From: Peptococcaceae bacterium
Lineage (GTDB): Bacteria; Bacillota; Peptococcia; Peptococcales; Peptococcaceae
Direction of reading: 5' to 3'
DNA: 31,075 nucleotides
NCBI GenBank assembly: GCA_900756555.1
Contig: CAAEKP010000097.1
Location: 1-31,075, forward strand
A program made the position numbers and the translations under genes. The notes beneath the pieces are model-generated. The model worked only from the letters and a program-made list of their open reading frames with translations. It was not told the DNA's origin and ran no database searches. Every line of letters begins with the position of its first letter. Positions within the stretch are counted from its first letter, which is position 1. Positions 16,421 to 24,028 of this stretch are shown piece after piece.

Positions 16421-16435
16421 ATATTATTCTGAATT

Positions 16436-17842
16436 TTATTTTCTGTTCTGGTTGGATTTTAACGTCAAACTCACTGCCACACAGAAAAACAGAATGATTG
16501 AAGAATACAGAAATACATCATCAATCCCATACATCTGGGCCTCCATCAGCCCCATAGTTTCTCCATAATGGGCAATGCGCAAATCAAGAATCATAGTAAA
16601 CACACTGAGCGATAGGCTGGTGGACATCATCTTAAACCAGTTTATCAAGGAAGATCCATGGCCGGACATTTCCCGGCTGATAGCGCTCATGCCATAGTCC
16701 ATAACCGGCATGGACGAAAGGCCAATACCCAGATAACGCAGGCAAAGCCAGCCCACCACAAAGAACATTGTGGATTGCAGCGTTGTTTTGCTCAGCATCA
16801 GGCTGCCCACCGCCAGAAACAGCATAGAAACCAGTATAATCAGCTTACTGTCCACTTTACTGTACAGCCACTGTGCCAGCGGACCGCCGGCAATAGAAAA
16901 TATCGCCGGAATCAGCAAAATCAAACCGGACATAAATGGCGTATAGCCCAGAATATCCTGAAAATAGATTGCCAGTACAAAAGGCACCAGACATAGTGCC
17001 ATACTAATGCCAATGTTAATCAGCAAGGCCATACTGAAATTTTTCTCTTTCAACACCTGAAAATTCAGTATTGGATGGCTGCTGACCAGGCAACGGCGCA
17101 CAAACAGCCCAATCAATCCCAGCCCACCCAACAGCATAGCCCACACTGCCGGTGAAGTAATTCCCCAACTGCTCACCTGATTAAAGCTGAGCAGGAACAG
17201 TACCGTACCAAAAATAACATAGACGAAGCCCAAATAATCCAGTTTTTCCTCACTGCTGCTCACCTCATACGGCACAGCGCGATAAATAGCCCAGGCCGCA
17301 AACAATGCAATCGGCACATTGAGCCAGAACATCCAGTGCCAGTTAAGCACTGTCAGCAGCATACCAGATATTACCGGCCCCACTGCCGGCCCGGTGGACA
17401 TAGCTACCGTCTGTAAGGTTAAAAACATTGACCGCTGTTTATAAGGCACAAACTGATATATAATCATCATGGAGCAAGGCACTATAAAAGCGGCTAACGC
17501 CCCCTGCACCAGCCGAATGGCAATCATCTGATAAATCTCATTGCAAAAACCAGACAGCAACGCTACCAGCGCAAAGCCCAGCATACTAAAACTAAACAGG
17601 TTGCGACAGCTGAATTTATCCGCAAAATAACCAGCCGTAGGGCTCAGCACTCCCATCATCAGGGTGTAACTGATCATAATCCACTGCACCAGACCCAAGT
17701 CAGCATTGAATTCCCGCACAAAAGTTGGAATAGCTACATTCATCGCCACCGAATTATATAACGACAAAAAACCACCCAACACAATGGCAGTCACCAGCAA
17801 TATCGGATTGCCGTTCTGCTGCCGTGTTTCTTCCAAATCCAT
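16436..17842 (-). CDS. MFS transporter, DHA2 (EmrB/QacA-like) drug:H+ antiporter
   Basis: A 468-residue membrane protein. It has hydrophobic segments enough for 14 helices, the DHA2 number. Motifs include SLYNSVAMNVAIPTFVREFNADLG at the first helix (given here in outline), MGVLSPTAGYFADKFSCR (motif A), RLVQGALAAFIVPCSMMII and the motif C region MSTGPAVGPVISGML. It should export amphipathic compounds using the proton gradient; substrate unknown. The AAGGAGG binding site begins at the stop of the upstream rluB-like gene, 15 nt away, so both are probably one transcript. There is no local regulator gene. Confidence 0.9.
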   Translation of the reverse strand: MDLEETRQQNGNPILLVTAIVLGGFLSLYNSVAMNVAIPTFVREFNADLGLVQWIMISYTLMMGVLSPTAGYFADKFSCRNLFSFSMLGFALVALLSGFCNEIYQMIAIRLVQGALAAFIVPCSMMIIYQFVPYKQRSMFLTLQTVAMSTGPAVGPVISGMLLTVLNWHWMFWLNVPIALFAAWAIYRAVPYEVSSSEEKLDYLGFVYVIFGTVLFLLSFNQVSSWGITSPAVWAMLLGGLGLIGLFVRRCLVSSHPILNFQVLKEKNFSMALLINIGISMALCLVPFVLAIYFQDILGYTPFMSGLILLIPAIFSIAGGPLAQWLYSKVDSKLIILVSMLFLAVGSLMLSKTTLQSTMFFVVGWLCLRYLGIGLSSMPVMDYGMSAISREMSGHGSSLINWFKMMSTSLSLSVFTMILDLRIAHYGETMGLMEAQMYGIDDVFLYSSIILFFCVAVSLTLKSNQNRK

Positions 17843-17857
17843 GGCAAATATCCTCCT

Positions 17858-18604
17858 TTAAGCCTGTCCGCCAGATAAATGCAGACCCAGCCGCTGTCCC
17901 ACTTTTTTTAGTTCAGCGTCAGTCAGATAACGATACTCACCTGTATTTACCCCTTTCAAAGTCAAGGAACCAACAGAAATTCTTTTCAGTTCCAACACAG
18001 GATTTTTTATTGCTTTAAACATACGGCGCACCTGACGGTTCCGCCCTTCATGAATGGAAATTTCCACCACTGTTTTATGATTTTCCTGCCGCAATATTTT
18101 TACCTGCGCTGGCGCTGTTTTGCCGTCCTCCAGCTGCACACCATTTTTCAGCAGAGCCAATCGTTCCGGTGTTACTCTGCCCTGCACCACCGCCACATAA
18201 GTTTTCACCATCTTAAACTTTGGATGGGTCATGCGGTAAGCAAATTCGCCGTCATTGGTCAACAGCAACAAACCCTCTGTTTCATAATCCAGCCGCCCCA
18301 CCGGGAACACTCGATATGGAACATCCGCCACCAAGTCAATAACGGTTAGGCGATCATGAGTATCTTTCACCGTAGTTACATAACCTGCCGGTTTGTTCAA
18401 CAACAGATACACCAGCTTTTCTTCCTGCTGTACTGGTTTACCATCCACAGAAACCTTATCCTGCCCCGGCACCACCTTAGTACCCAACTCCCGCACAATT
18501 TTGCCGTTTACCGCCACGTGGCCTTCCAATATTAATGTCTCACTGGCTCGGCGGGGAGCAACGCCCGCAGAGGCCAGATATTTTTGTAATCGTTCTTCTG
18601 CCAT
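17858..18604 (-). CDS. rluB: rRNA pseudouridine synthase, RsuA/RluB family
   Basis: Isomerises a uridine in ribosomal RNA to pseudouridine. The N-terminal S4 domain (ERLQKYLASAGVAPRRASE to GKIV) is followed by the catalytic domain with LLNKPAGYVTT, the catalytic Asp in GRLDYETEGLLLLTNDG, and the C-terminal EGRNRQVRRMFKAI and LKRISVGSLTL motifs of the family. The ATG at 18604 (MAEERLQ) is chosen because AAGGA lies 8 nt upstream. The earlier ATG at 18613 touches the binding site. At 248 residues it is of normal length. RluB is the usual annotation in Bacillota; the exact target position is inferred. Confidence 0.93.
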   Translation of the reverse strand: MAEERLQKYLASAGVAPRRASETLILEGHVAVNGKIVRELGTKVVPGQDKVSVDGKPVQQEEKLVYLLLNKPAGYVTTVKDTHDRLTVIDLVADVPYRVFPVGRLDYETEGLLLLTNDGEFAYRMTHPKFKMVKTYVAVVQGRVTPERLALLKNGVQLEDGKTAPAQVKILRQENHKTVVEISIHEGRNRQVRRMFKAIKNPVLELKRISVGSLTLKGVNTGEYRYLTDAELKKVGQRLGLHLSGGQA

Positions 18605-18744
18605 AAATTTCATCCTTTTTTGCTGTTTATTTATGAAATCTCTGCAATCCAGAGCATTTTTTCACATGGTATTATTGTACCGTGATTATTTTAAAAATTC
18701 AACAGCGGAAAAAAGGAGAGAAGTTAAAAATTTTAAAAAAAGTG

Positions 18745-18773
18745 TTGACAAGTTTTCGATTCCCCGCTATAAT
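18745..18773 (+). promoter_or_regulatory. Promoter of tRNA-Pro
   Basis: Perfect consensus: TTGACA (18745-18750), 17-nt spacer, TATAAT (18768-18773), 16 nt before the mature tRNA end. Confidence 0.9.
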
Positions 18774-18789
18774 GAACATCGTTGATTGA

Positions 18790-18863
18790 CGGGGTGTGGC
18801 TCAGTTTGGTAGAGTACGTGGTTTGGGACCATGGGGCCGGGGGTTCGAATCCCTCCACCCCGA
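18790..18863 (+). tRNA. tRNA-Pro (anticodon UGG)
   Basis: 74 nt. The acceptor arm CGGGGTG (18790-18796) pairs with CACCCCG (18856-18862). The anticodon loop TTTGGGA gives UGG. The T arm carries GGTTCGAAT, and discriminator A is at 18863. The 3' CCA is not encoded. It has its own promoter and terminator. Confidence 0.96.
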
Positions 18864-18937
18864 CTTAACAATTCTAATTCGAACACTTTGTATATCACAA
18901 AGAATTGCGTTATCTTAGTACATGAATTAGCTATTGA

Positions 18938-18966
18938 ATAGCTGCTCAGATGAGCAGCTATTTTTT
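18938..18966 (+). terminator. Terminator after tRNA-Pro
   Basis: ATAGCTGCTCA pairs with TGAGCAGCTAT (18938-18961) and continues into six T. Confidence 0.85.
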
Positions 18967-18990
18967 ATGCCACTTTTTATCAGGAGATAA

Positions 18991-19278
18991 AGTGAATGCT
19001 TATATACTAACAAAATATTTTCCGTCCACTCTTGGGTTATTGATGTAGATTTACATCAATATGCAGATAATTACTATTACAATAAACTTGCAAATATCGG
19101 ATTTATAAGCACTCGTTCCAAAGATTATGCGTATGAATATTTTAAATATCTTCACAAGTTACTACTAATCAGAAAAAGAAAAGTTATTAAAACAAGCCCT
19201 GCTACTAGGGTTTCTGGTCGGGTATGGGATACGACGGGAAAACCGCAACCCCCCACTCGGCCTTTAGTTACTTGCTAG
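18991..19278 (+). pseudogene. Open frame without a start, probable gene remnant
   Basis: From 18991 to the stop at 19276-19278 the frame stays open for 95 codons but has no usable start. The middle reads like real protein (WVIDVDLHQYADNYYYNK, KDYAYEYFKYLHKLLL), and the last 20 codons run into the dispersed repeat. A GTG at 18992 with AGGAGA in front opens another frame (NAYILTKYFPS) that stops after 18 codons, so a frameshift may have separated start and body. I do not recognise a family. It sits just behind a tRNA, a common site for insertion and decay. Confidence 0.3.
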
Positions 19279-19339
19279 CGCGCTTGAAGCATATTTTTCT
19301 GTGCGAATACGCTGAAGGCCTTGCCAAAGTAACACCACG
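19217..19339. repeat. Dispersed repeat, copy 2 (inverted), with a nested hairpin
   Basis: On the minus strand it matches copy 1 at 8172-8272: GTGTTACTTTGGCAAGGCC, then AAGTAACTAAAGGCCGAG and a GGGGGG run. About 42 nt replace the short loop of the first hairpin. The extra piece contains its own hairpin, AGCATATT with AATACGCT (19288-19313), whose loop region shares TTTTCTGTGCGAA with the repeat at 31031-31075. The rest of 19340-19436 shows nothing besides a weak ATTCTTTT/AAAAGAAT hairpin after nth. Confidence 0.6.
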
Positions 19340-19436
19340 ATATTTTTTTGAAAAAGATAATCTAAGAATTTATTGCTTTGTTGAAATAAAACAGAAAAAT
19401 TTTTTTTGCATTCTTTTCACAAAAGAATCTTCCCAC

Positions 19437-20096
19437 TTACACGCCCGCTTTCGCGCAGATATCTTCCAGACAGCATTTATCGCAGTACGGCTTTGTTCTG
19501 GCAGTACAAACAGCACGCCCATGTTCCACCAACCGATGGCAGAAATCGTTGCTTTCCTCCGGCGGAATCAGTTTCCATAATGCCATTTCCACTTTTTTGG
19601 GCTCTTTCATACCATCCACCAACCCCATACGATTCACCAGACGAATACAGTGGGTGTCGGTAACGATAGCCGGCTGCCCATACACATCACCCATGATTAA
19701 GTTGGCACTTTTACGGCCCACGCCAGGCAGCTTCAGCAATGCTTTAAAATCATCCGGCACTTTTCCATCATATTCATTCTGCAACATCTTCATACAGGCG
19801 CTGATATCCCGCGCTTTGCTTGGCCCCAATCCGCATGGCCGTACAATAGCCTCAATAGCCTCCACTGGCGCTTCTGCCAATGCCTGCTGTGTTGGATACT
19901 TGGCATACAAATCCTGCACCACAATATTTACCCGTGCATCGGTGCACTGCGCTGCCAATCGCACGCTCACCAGCAATTTCCACGCCTGATCGTATTCCAG
20001 TGTACAATCCACATCAGGATATGCCGCTTTCAGGCGTTCAACGATTTCCAGTGCCAATTCTTCTCTTTCCGTTTCTTTTGCTGTTTTCTGCTCCAT
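19437..20096 (-). CDS. nth: Endonuclease III (DNA glycosylase/AP lyase)
   Basis: Removes oxidised pyrimidines from DNA and nicks the abasic site. The helix-hairpin-helix is LPGVGRKSANLIMGDVYG with the catalytic Lys, and the catalytic Asp follows in IVTDTHCIRLVNRMG. The 4Fe-4S cluster loop lies at the C terminus: Cys residues in AVCTARTKPYCDKCCLEDIC, spaced C-x7-C-x2-C-x5-C, one residue longer at the first gap than the usual x6. The ATG at 20096 is chosen because GGAGG lies 8 nt upstream; a TTG at 20111 overlaps that site. At 219 residues it has normal length. The gene stands alone. Confidence 0.95.
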   Translation of the reverse strand: MEQKTAKETEREELALEIVERLKAAYPDVDCTLEYDQAWKLLVSVRLAAQCTDARVNIVVQDLYAKYPTQQALAEAPVEAIEAIVRPCGLGPSKARDISACMKMLQNEYDGKVPDDFKALLKLPGVGRKSANLIMGDVYGQPAIVTDTHCIRLVNRMGLVDGMKEPKKVEMALWKLIPPEESNDFCHRLVEHGRAVCTARTKPYCDKCCLEDICAKAGV

Positions 20097-20142
20097 TTGT
20101 TGTTCCTCCAAACTATAAGTGATTTTTCACAAACCTACTATC

Positions 20143-20192
20143 AAAAAATGGACTCTGCGCCACCCGGCAAAAAGCGGCGTCACAGAATCCAT
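20143..20192 (-). terminator. Terminator of the yibE/F-like gene
   Basis: On the minus strand, ATGGATTCTGTG pairs with CGCAGAGTCCAT around a GC-rich loop and is followed by six T. Confidence 0.75.
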
Positions 20193-20245
20193 TCTATCAT
20201 TCACATTCTATTTTTTCTTACCCGTTTATACCCAATTTAAAACCA

Positions 20246-21496
20246 TTACTTTTCTTCCAGATGCAGTTCGTCCTCTGCCATATCAGCCAAAGCCTCTGCC
20301 CGATGAAATTCCGGCACAGGCGCGGTTTCTTTGCCATCGCCCCGAAACAATACCGCGCAAATCAACGAAGTAAACGGCAGCGTCATTAAAATACCTAAAC
20401 TACCCACCAGTGCCTGCAAACATTCCACTACAATCATTTCCCGATTAAACAGGTCAAGCATAGAACTATTATACGCAACCATCAGCAATACACAGCTCAT
20501 AAAACCGCCTATATAGGCTAAAATCAACGTATTGGACATGGTACCCATTATGTCCCGGCTGATGGTCATACCGGACTGTAGCAGCTCTTTAAAGCTGATA
20601 TGCGGCAGTTTTTCTTTCAGTTCCGCCAATGCCGCAGCGATAGAAATGGAAACGTCCATAATTGCACCTACTGCGCCAATAATAATGGAGCCAAAAATAA
20701 CCGCCCGCAGATTCAATGGTTCTTCTGGACGCAAGCCATATAAAATTACAGAATTTTCATCCAGAATCCCGGTTAACAACATTGTCTGATCCATTATCAG
20801 CGTCAGTACCGCCGACACCATTACCCCGGCCAGACAACCAAGAATAGCCGCAACGCTTTTACGATTCACGCCATTGACGATAAACAAAGTCATCAGCGTT
20901 ACATAAATACAGGTGACAATCGACCATACATAAATGCTTTCCCCAGCCAATACTGCCGGAATAAACACATAGAACACCGCCAGACAGGTTAGCGCCAACG
21001 ATACAATGGTGTTAAACCCTTGCCAGCGCCCAAACACCAGCAGCAATACTAAAAAGATAATCAGCAGCATTATAATCTGGTCAAACCGTTCATAGTCACT
21101 GAGCAACCATTGATTTTCTGGCATACCATCCGGCGTCGTATACAATAGCACCTTATCCCCCGGCTCTACTGCCCGAAGATTCACCGCCGTAAAATAATCC
21201 AAGGTCTGTGCAGCTTCAATCACCATTCCTTTGTCTGCTCCACTGCGCAGTTTCGCCGTAAACAGAATGATTTCGTTCTGTGCATACTCTGTCTCACTAA
21301 TCTGATATTCCTCACTCCAGCGGTCAATCACTTCCACCACTGTAGCCTTTACCACCGTGGACTGATCGTCATCATCAAAAGGCTGATAGTTGGTCATCGC
21401 TACCTCATGCCCCACAATAATGTACAGCACCGAAATTACAAACACCGCCAGATAAACCAGAAGCGGCTTATAGTTCTTCTTGTCTAATCGTTTCAT
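20246..21496 (-). CDS. YibE/F family membrane protein
   Basis: A 416-residue integral membrane protein of unconfirmed function. One helix near the N terminus (PLLVYLAVFVISVLYIIVG) leads to an extracytoplasmic domain of about 115 residues (SDYERFDQ marks its end), then seven or so helices including IVSLALTCLAVFYVFIPAVLAG and the conserved GAVGAIMDVSISIAAAL stretch typical of YibE/F proteins. The start ATG at 21496 (MKRLDKK) has GAGGTG 6 nt upstream. The frame runs on to 21559 without a binding site. It is a single gene with its own terminator. The family occurs widely in Bacillota; a transport role is only suspected. Confidence 0.85.
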   Translation of the reverse strand: MKRLDKKNYKPLLVYLAVFVISVLYIIVGHEVAMTNYQPFDDDDQSTVVKATVVEVIDRWSEEYQISETEYAQNEIILFTAKLRSGADKGMVIEAAQTLDYFTAVNLRAVEPGDKVLLYTTPDGMPENQWLLSDYERFDQIIMLLIIFLVLLLVFGRWQGFNTIVSLALTCLAVFYVFIPAVLAGESIYVWSIVTCIYVTLMTLFIVNGVNRKSVAAILGCLAGVMVSAVLTLIMDQTMLLTGILDENSVILYGLRPEEPLNLRAVIFGSIIIGAVGAIMDVSISIAAALAELKEKLPHISFKELLQSGMTISRDIMGTMSNTLILAYIGGFMSCVLLMVAYNSSMLDLFNREMIVVECLQALVGSLGILMTLPFTSLICAVLFRGDGKETAPVPEFHRAEALADMAEDELHLEEK

Positions 21497-21556
21497 ACGC
21501 ACACCTCTTTTGCAAAAATTCACACAGGTTTCAATTTTAAATACAGGCTTCAAATA

Positions 21557-21594
21557 CAAAAGGAGCTGTCGCCTAAAGCAGCAGCCCCTCTTTT
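21557..21594 (-). terminator. Terminator of rnpB
   Basis: On the minus strand, AGGGGCTGCTGC pairs with GCGACAGCTCCT and is followed by TTTTGTATTT. It begins about 20 nt after the RNase P RNA. Confidence 0.7.
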
Positions 21595-21611
21595 CTATGT
21601 AGCGTATTGGT

Positions 21612-21950
21612 TGACTAAGCCGTAAGCCGGGTTCTGTCGTTGAATGGTCATCTATCTCGAATTCCAGTTGCCTGAAATCTCCAGCGACCTACCCGAGAAC
21701 GGAGCGGGCAACTCCATATATTCTCCTATTAGGTCTTGCACCAGATGGGGTTTACCGAGCCGACAAGTCACCTTGCCGCTGGTGCGCTCTTACCGCACCG
21801 TTTCATCCTTACCTGCAAGCAGGCGGTTTATTTTCTGTGGCACTATTCCTTAAGGTCACCCTCACTGGCCGTTAGCCAGCATCCTGCCCTGTGGAGCCCG
21901 GACTTTCCTCAGCCTCGCGGCCGCGACCATTTCACTTACTCATCCCAACA
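21612..21950 (-). ncRNA. rnpB: RNase P RNA, bacterial type A
   Basis: Catalytic RNA that trims the 5' leader from precursor tRNAs. On the minus strand it carries the universal blocks GAGGAAAGTCCGGGCTCC in form (here GCTGAGGAAAGTCCGGGC), CACAGGGCAGGATGCTGG, GGGTGACCTTAAGG, GGTAAACCCC, GGAG followed by ATAGATGACC, and the 3' block ACAGAACCCGGCTTACGGC. The long P15-P17 region and total length of about 335 nt fit type A. End positions are approximate because P1 is imperfect. It is transcribed from an extended -10 promoter and ends at a hairpin terminator. Confidence 0.95.
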
Positions 21951-21959
21951 CAAGTATGC

Positions 21960-21968
21960 ATTATATCA
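21960..21968 (-). promoter_or_regulatory. Proximal extended -10 promoter of rnpB
   Basis: TGATATAAT on the minus strand, with a partial -35 (ATGGCA, 18-nt spacer). Transcription would start within about 10 nt of the RNA end. Confidence 0.6.
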
Positions 21969-22031
21969 TAAAACAACATAAGATGCCATAAAAATTTGAT
22001 AACTATAAACAATTTTTCAGTGCGGTACATC

Positions 22032-22100
22032 TTAAAACGCTAAATAGAAGAACCACACACCCAACAACAGCACAATTAACAATCTGTTTCCCATCGTCAT
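22032..22100 (-). CDS. Possible 22-residue membrane peptide
   Basis: The mini-frame starts at the ATG 22098-22100 and encodes MTMGNRLLIVLLLGVWFFYLAF, a basic N terminus followed by a single hydrophobic helix. A very good promoter (22128-22156) would start transcription about 21 nt before it. Against it, the nearest binding-site-like AGGA is about 15 nt from the ATG, longer than usual, and the frame is short enough to occur by chance. It lies in the rnpB leader. The remaining part of 21970-22216 shows no other gene. Confidence 0.3.
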   Translation of the reverse strand: MTMGNRLLIVLLLGVWFFYLAF

Positions 22101-22127
22101 AAAATTACGCGTTCATCCTGCTTATTT

Positions 22128-22156
22128 ATAATACCTGAGCGCAAATTGCTTGTCAA
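22128..22156 (-). promoter_or_regulatory. Distal strong promoter facing rnpB
   Basis: On the minus strand: TTGACA (22151-22156), 17-nt spacer, TATTAT (22128-22133). It could add a second, longer transcript for rnpB or drive the small peptide frame at 22032-22100. Confidence 0.65.
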
Positions 22157-22216
22157 TCCAACCATACAAAATATCACGCAAAATAACACGAAACATTGAT
22201 ATTGCCAGAATAACTC

Positions 22217-22245
22217 TTGCGCACAATAACAAGAAAAACTATAAT
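22217..22245 (+). promoter_or_regulatory. Promoter of the FAH-family gene
   Basis: TTGCGC (22217-22222), 17-nt spacer, TATAAT (22240-22245). GGAGG follows at 22276-22280 before the ATG. Confidence 0.65.
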
Positions 22246-22289
22246 GTAATTGTTCTGAACTTTTAGCTTACATCTGGAGGATTACATCC

Positions 22290-23183
22290 ATGAAATTATT
22301 TACTTACAAAACAAAAGATACTGGAAAAGAAGAATTGGCTGTCGGTTACGAATACGATGACAACCTGCTCTATCCGCTACATCAGTTTGATATGGATTTT
22401 ATCGATATGACTGATTTGATTCAGCGCATTACCCCGGCTGAAATGGAAATTTTAAAATTGTCCAGCCGCAAAGAGGATTTGCGTTTCTTAAAAAAAGACG
22501 GCGTGATTGCCTGTGCGCCTATCACTCACCCTCAGCAGGACATCATCTGTCTGGGCATCAATTACATGGCTCATGCCGAAGAATCAGCCCGCTACAAACA
22601 GGAGGCCTTTGGCGGGGAACGGCCTTATCCTATTTATTTTTCTAAACGGGTCAACGAAGCTGTAGCGCATGGAGGCATCGTACCTGCCTACGAAAATTTA
22701 GTAGACAGTCTGGATTACGAAGTGGAATTGGCGGTGGTCATTGGCAAAGATGCCAAAAATGTCAGCAAAGAAGATGCTTACAACTATGTATTTGGCTACA
22801 CCATCTTAAACGATATCAGTGCCCGCAACCTGCAAACCCGGCATAAGCAGTGGTACTTTGGCAAAAGCCTGGACGGTTTCACGCCAATCGGCCCCTGCAT
22901 CGTTACGGTGGACGAATTTGTAAATCCACCAGAATTAGCTATCAAAAGCTATGTTAATGGCGAACTGCGACAGAACAGCAACACCAATCTGTTGATTTTT
23001 GATGTAGCGCACGTCATCTCAGAATTATCTCAGGGTATGACCCTGAAAGCCGGTACTATCATTGCTATGGGTACCCCGGCCGGTGTAGGCATGGGCTTTG
23101 TGCCGCCTAACTTTTTAAAATCAGGTGACACCATCACCTGTGAAATTGAAAAAATCGGCCAATTGACCAATATTGTGAAGTAA
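22290..23183 (+). CDS. Fumarylacetoacetate hydrolase family protein
   Basis: A 297-residue metal-dependent enzyme of the FAH superfamily (C-C bond hydrolases, decarboxylases, isomerases and acylpyruvases). The first 70 residues form the small N-terminal domain. The catalytic domain starts at ICLGINYMAHAEE. The metal ligands are visible as E144 and E146 in DYEVELAVVIG and D175 in ILNDISARNLQ, with K193 in WYFGKSLDGFTPIGPCIV and GTIIAMGTPAGVG toward the end. Length and order fit 2-hydroxyhepta-2,4-diene-1,7-dioate isomerase-like or oxaloacetate decarboxylase-like members, but substrate is not deducible. It has its own promoter and terminator and no pathway neighbours. Confidence 0.92.
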   Translation: MKLFTYKTKDTGKEELAVGYEYDDNLLYPLHQFDMDFIDMTDLIQRITPAEMEILKLSSRKEDLRFLKKDGVIACAPITHPQQDIICLGINYMAHAEESARYKQEAFGGERPYPIYFSKRVNEAVAHGGIVPAYENLVDSLDYEVELAVVIGKDAKNVSKEDAYNYVFGYTILNDISARNLQTRHKQWYFGKSLDGFTPIGPCIVTVDEFVNPPELAIKSYVNGELRQNSNTNLLIFDVAHVISELSQGMTLKAGTIIAMGTPAGVGMGFVPPNFLKSGDTITCEIEKIGQLTNIVK

Positions 23184-23214
23184 TAAAAATTATGCAATAT
23201 TTTTGTTTAACAAC

Positions 23215-23260
23215 AAAGAGGGCTGTGAGAAACGGGAAATCGTTTTTCGCAGCCTTCTTT
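23215..23260. terminator. Bidirectional terminator
   Basis: AAAGAGGGCTGTGAGAAACG pairs with CGTTTTTCGCAGCCTTCTTT around GGAAAT. It separates the convergent FAH-family and LytM-like genes. Confidence 0.8.
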
Positions 23261-23261
23261 A

Positions 23262-23927
23262 CTATGCTCCTGTTTCCTTCTCTTTCATCAATTCCAACGG
23301 GTTGAGAGGTTCTCCCAGGTAACGGGCAGCAAAGTAAAAATTTCCTTCTTCGCCGTCGGTCTGCCCGGTGACACCAATGGACTGACCTTTCTCCACAGGT
23401 TCGTCAGACTGCACATAGCACTGTGCACAATTTCCATAGATAGTCACCAGCCCGTTAGCATGAGATAATTCTATCGTATAAGTGCTGTCTGTCTGGATAA
23501 TATCGGTCACAGTGCCGCTGTAAGCGGCCTTGATTTCCTCCTGCGGTGCAGTGGCAATCAGTAAACCGTCCTGAAATGCTGCCGCAGGCTGCGTTTGATT
23601 CCAGCCGTATTCATTAACTACTTTTCCCGTCACTGGCACTGCCATGGCTTCCTGCACAGGGCTTACCGCAGCATTAACCCGAATCGCTTCCCCGTCAGGC
23701 AGGCTGTCCACCTGAAAGTTTTGCAAAAACTGCATCACTGGCGCTAAATCTGCATCGGTAGTAAAACAGCTGCGCAAAAACTGCTGCCACTGCAAACTGC
23801 CCGGTGAGGTACTTTGAAAAATAGTCAGAACCAGAAAAAAAACACCAAGCGAACTGGCCATTTGGACGCAGAACCGCCAAAAACCTCTACCTGGTGTTTT
23901 CCATTTTTTTGTTGGATAAACAGCCAT
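23262..23927 (-). CDS. Membrane-anchored LytM/M23-like protein lacking catalytic residues (SpoIIQ-like architecture)
   Basis: A 221-residue protein with one N-terminal helix (about 23-39, MASSLGVFFLVLTIF) and an external LytM domain from about residue 95. The fold is clear: IATAPQEEIKAAYSGTVTDI, SHANGLVTIYGNC, VEKGQSIGVTGQTDG, NPLELM. Every zinc or catalytic position is changed. The HxGxD motif reads FQDGLL (Q119, L123), the YxH His is N166, and the HxH motif is NFY (N196, Y198). It is thus probably a non-enzymatic scaffold or amidase regulator, as for SpoIIQ of Bacillus or EnvC-type proteins. The ATG at 23927 has GAGGGGG 7 nt upstream; the frame extends further without support. Confidence 0.85.
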   Translation of the reverse strand: MAVYPTKKWKTPGRGFWRFCVQMASSLGVFFLVLTIFQSTSPGSLQWQQFLRSCFTTDADLAPVMQFLQNFQVDSLPDGEAIRVNAAVSPVQEAMAVPVTGKVVNEYGWNQTQPAAAFQDGLLIATAPQEEIKAAYSGTVTDIIQTDSTYTIELSHANGLVTIYGNCAQCYVQSDEPVEKGQSIGVTGQTDGEEGNFYFAARYLGEPLNPLELMKEKETGA

Positions 23928-23964
23928 CTTTCTTCCCCCTCTTTCTTCATCGTTATACTTAATG

Positions 23965-23994
23965 TATATACTGTTGAAAGAGAAAATATGACAA
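23965..23994 (-). promoter_or_regulatory. Possible promoter of the LytM-like gene
   Basis: On the minus strand: TTGTCA (23989-23994), 18-nt spacer, TATATA (23965-23970), about 38 nt before the start codon. Confidence 0.4.
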
Positions 23995-24028
23995 CCGTTC
24001 AAATTCCACACTGTTATTTTGCTGCAAA

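Noticed and set aside
19224..19580. Plus-strand open frame of 118 codons across the repeat and the end of nth
   Set aside because: It overlaps nth on the opposite strand and the dispersed repeat, and its sequence shows no family features.
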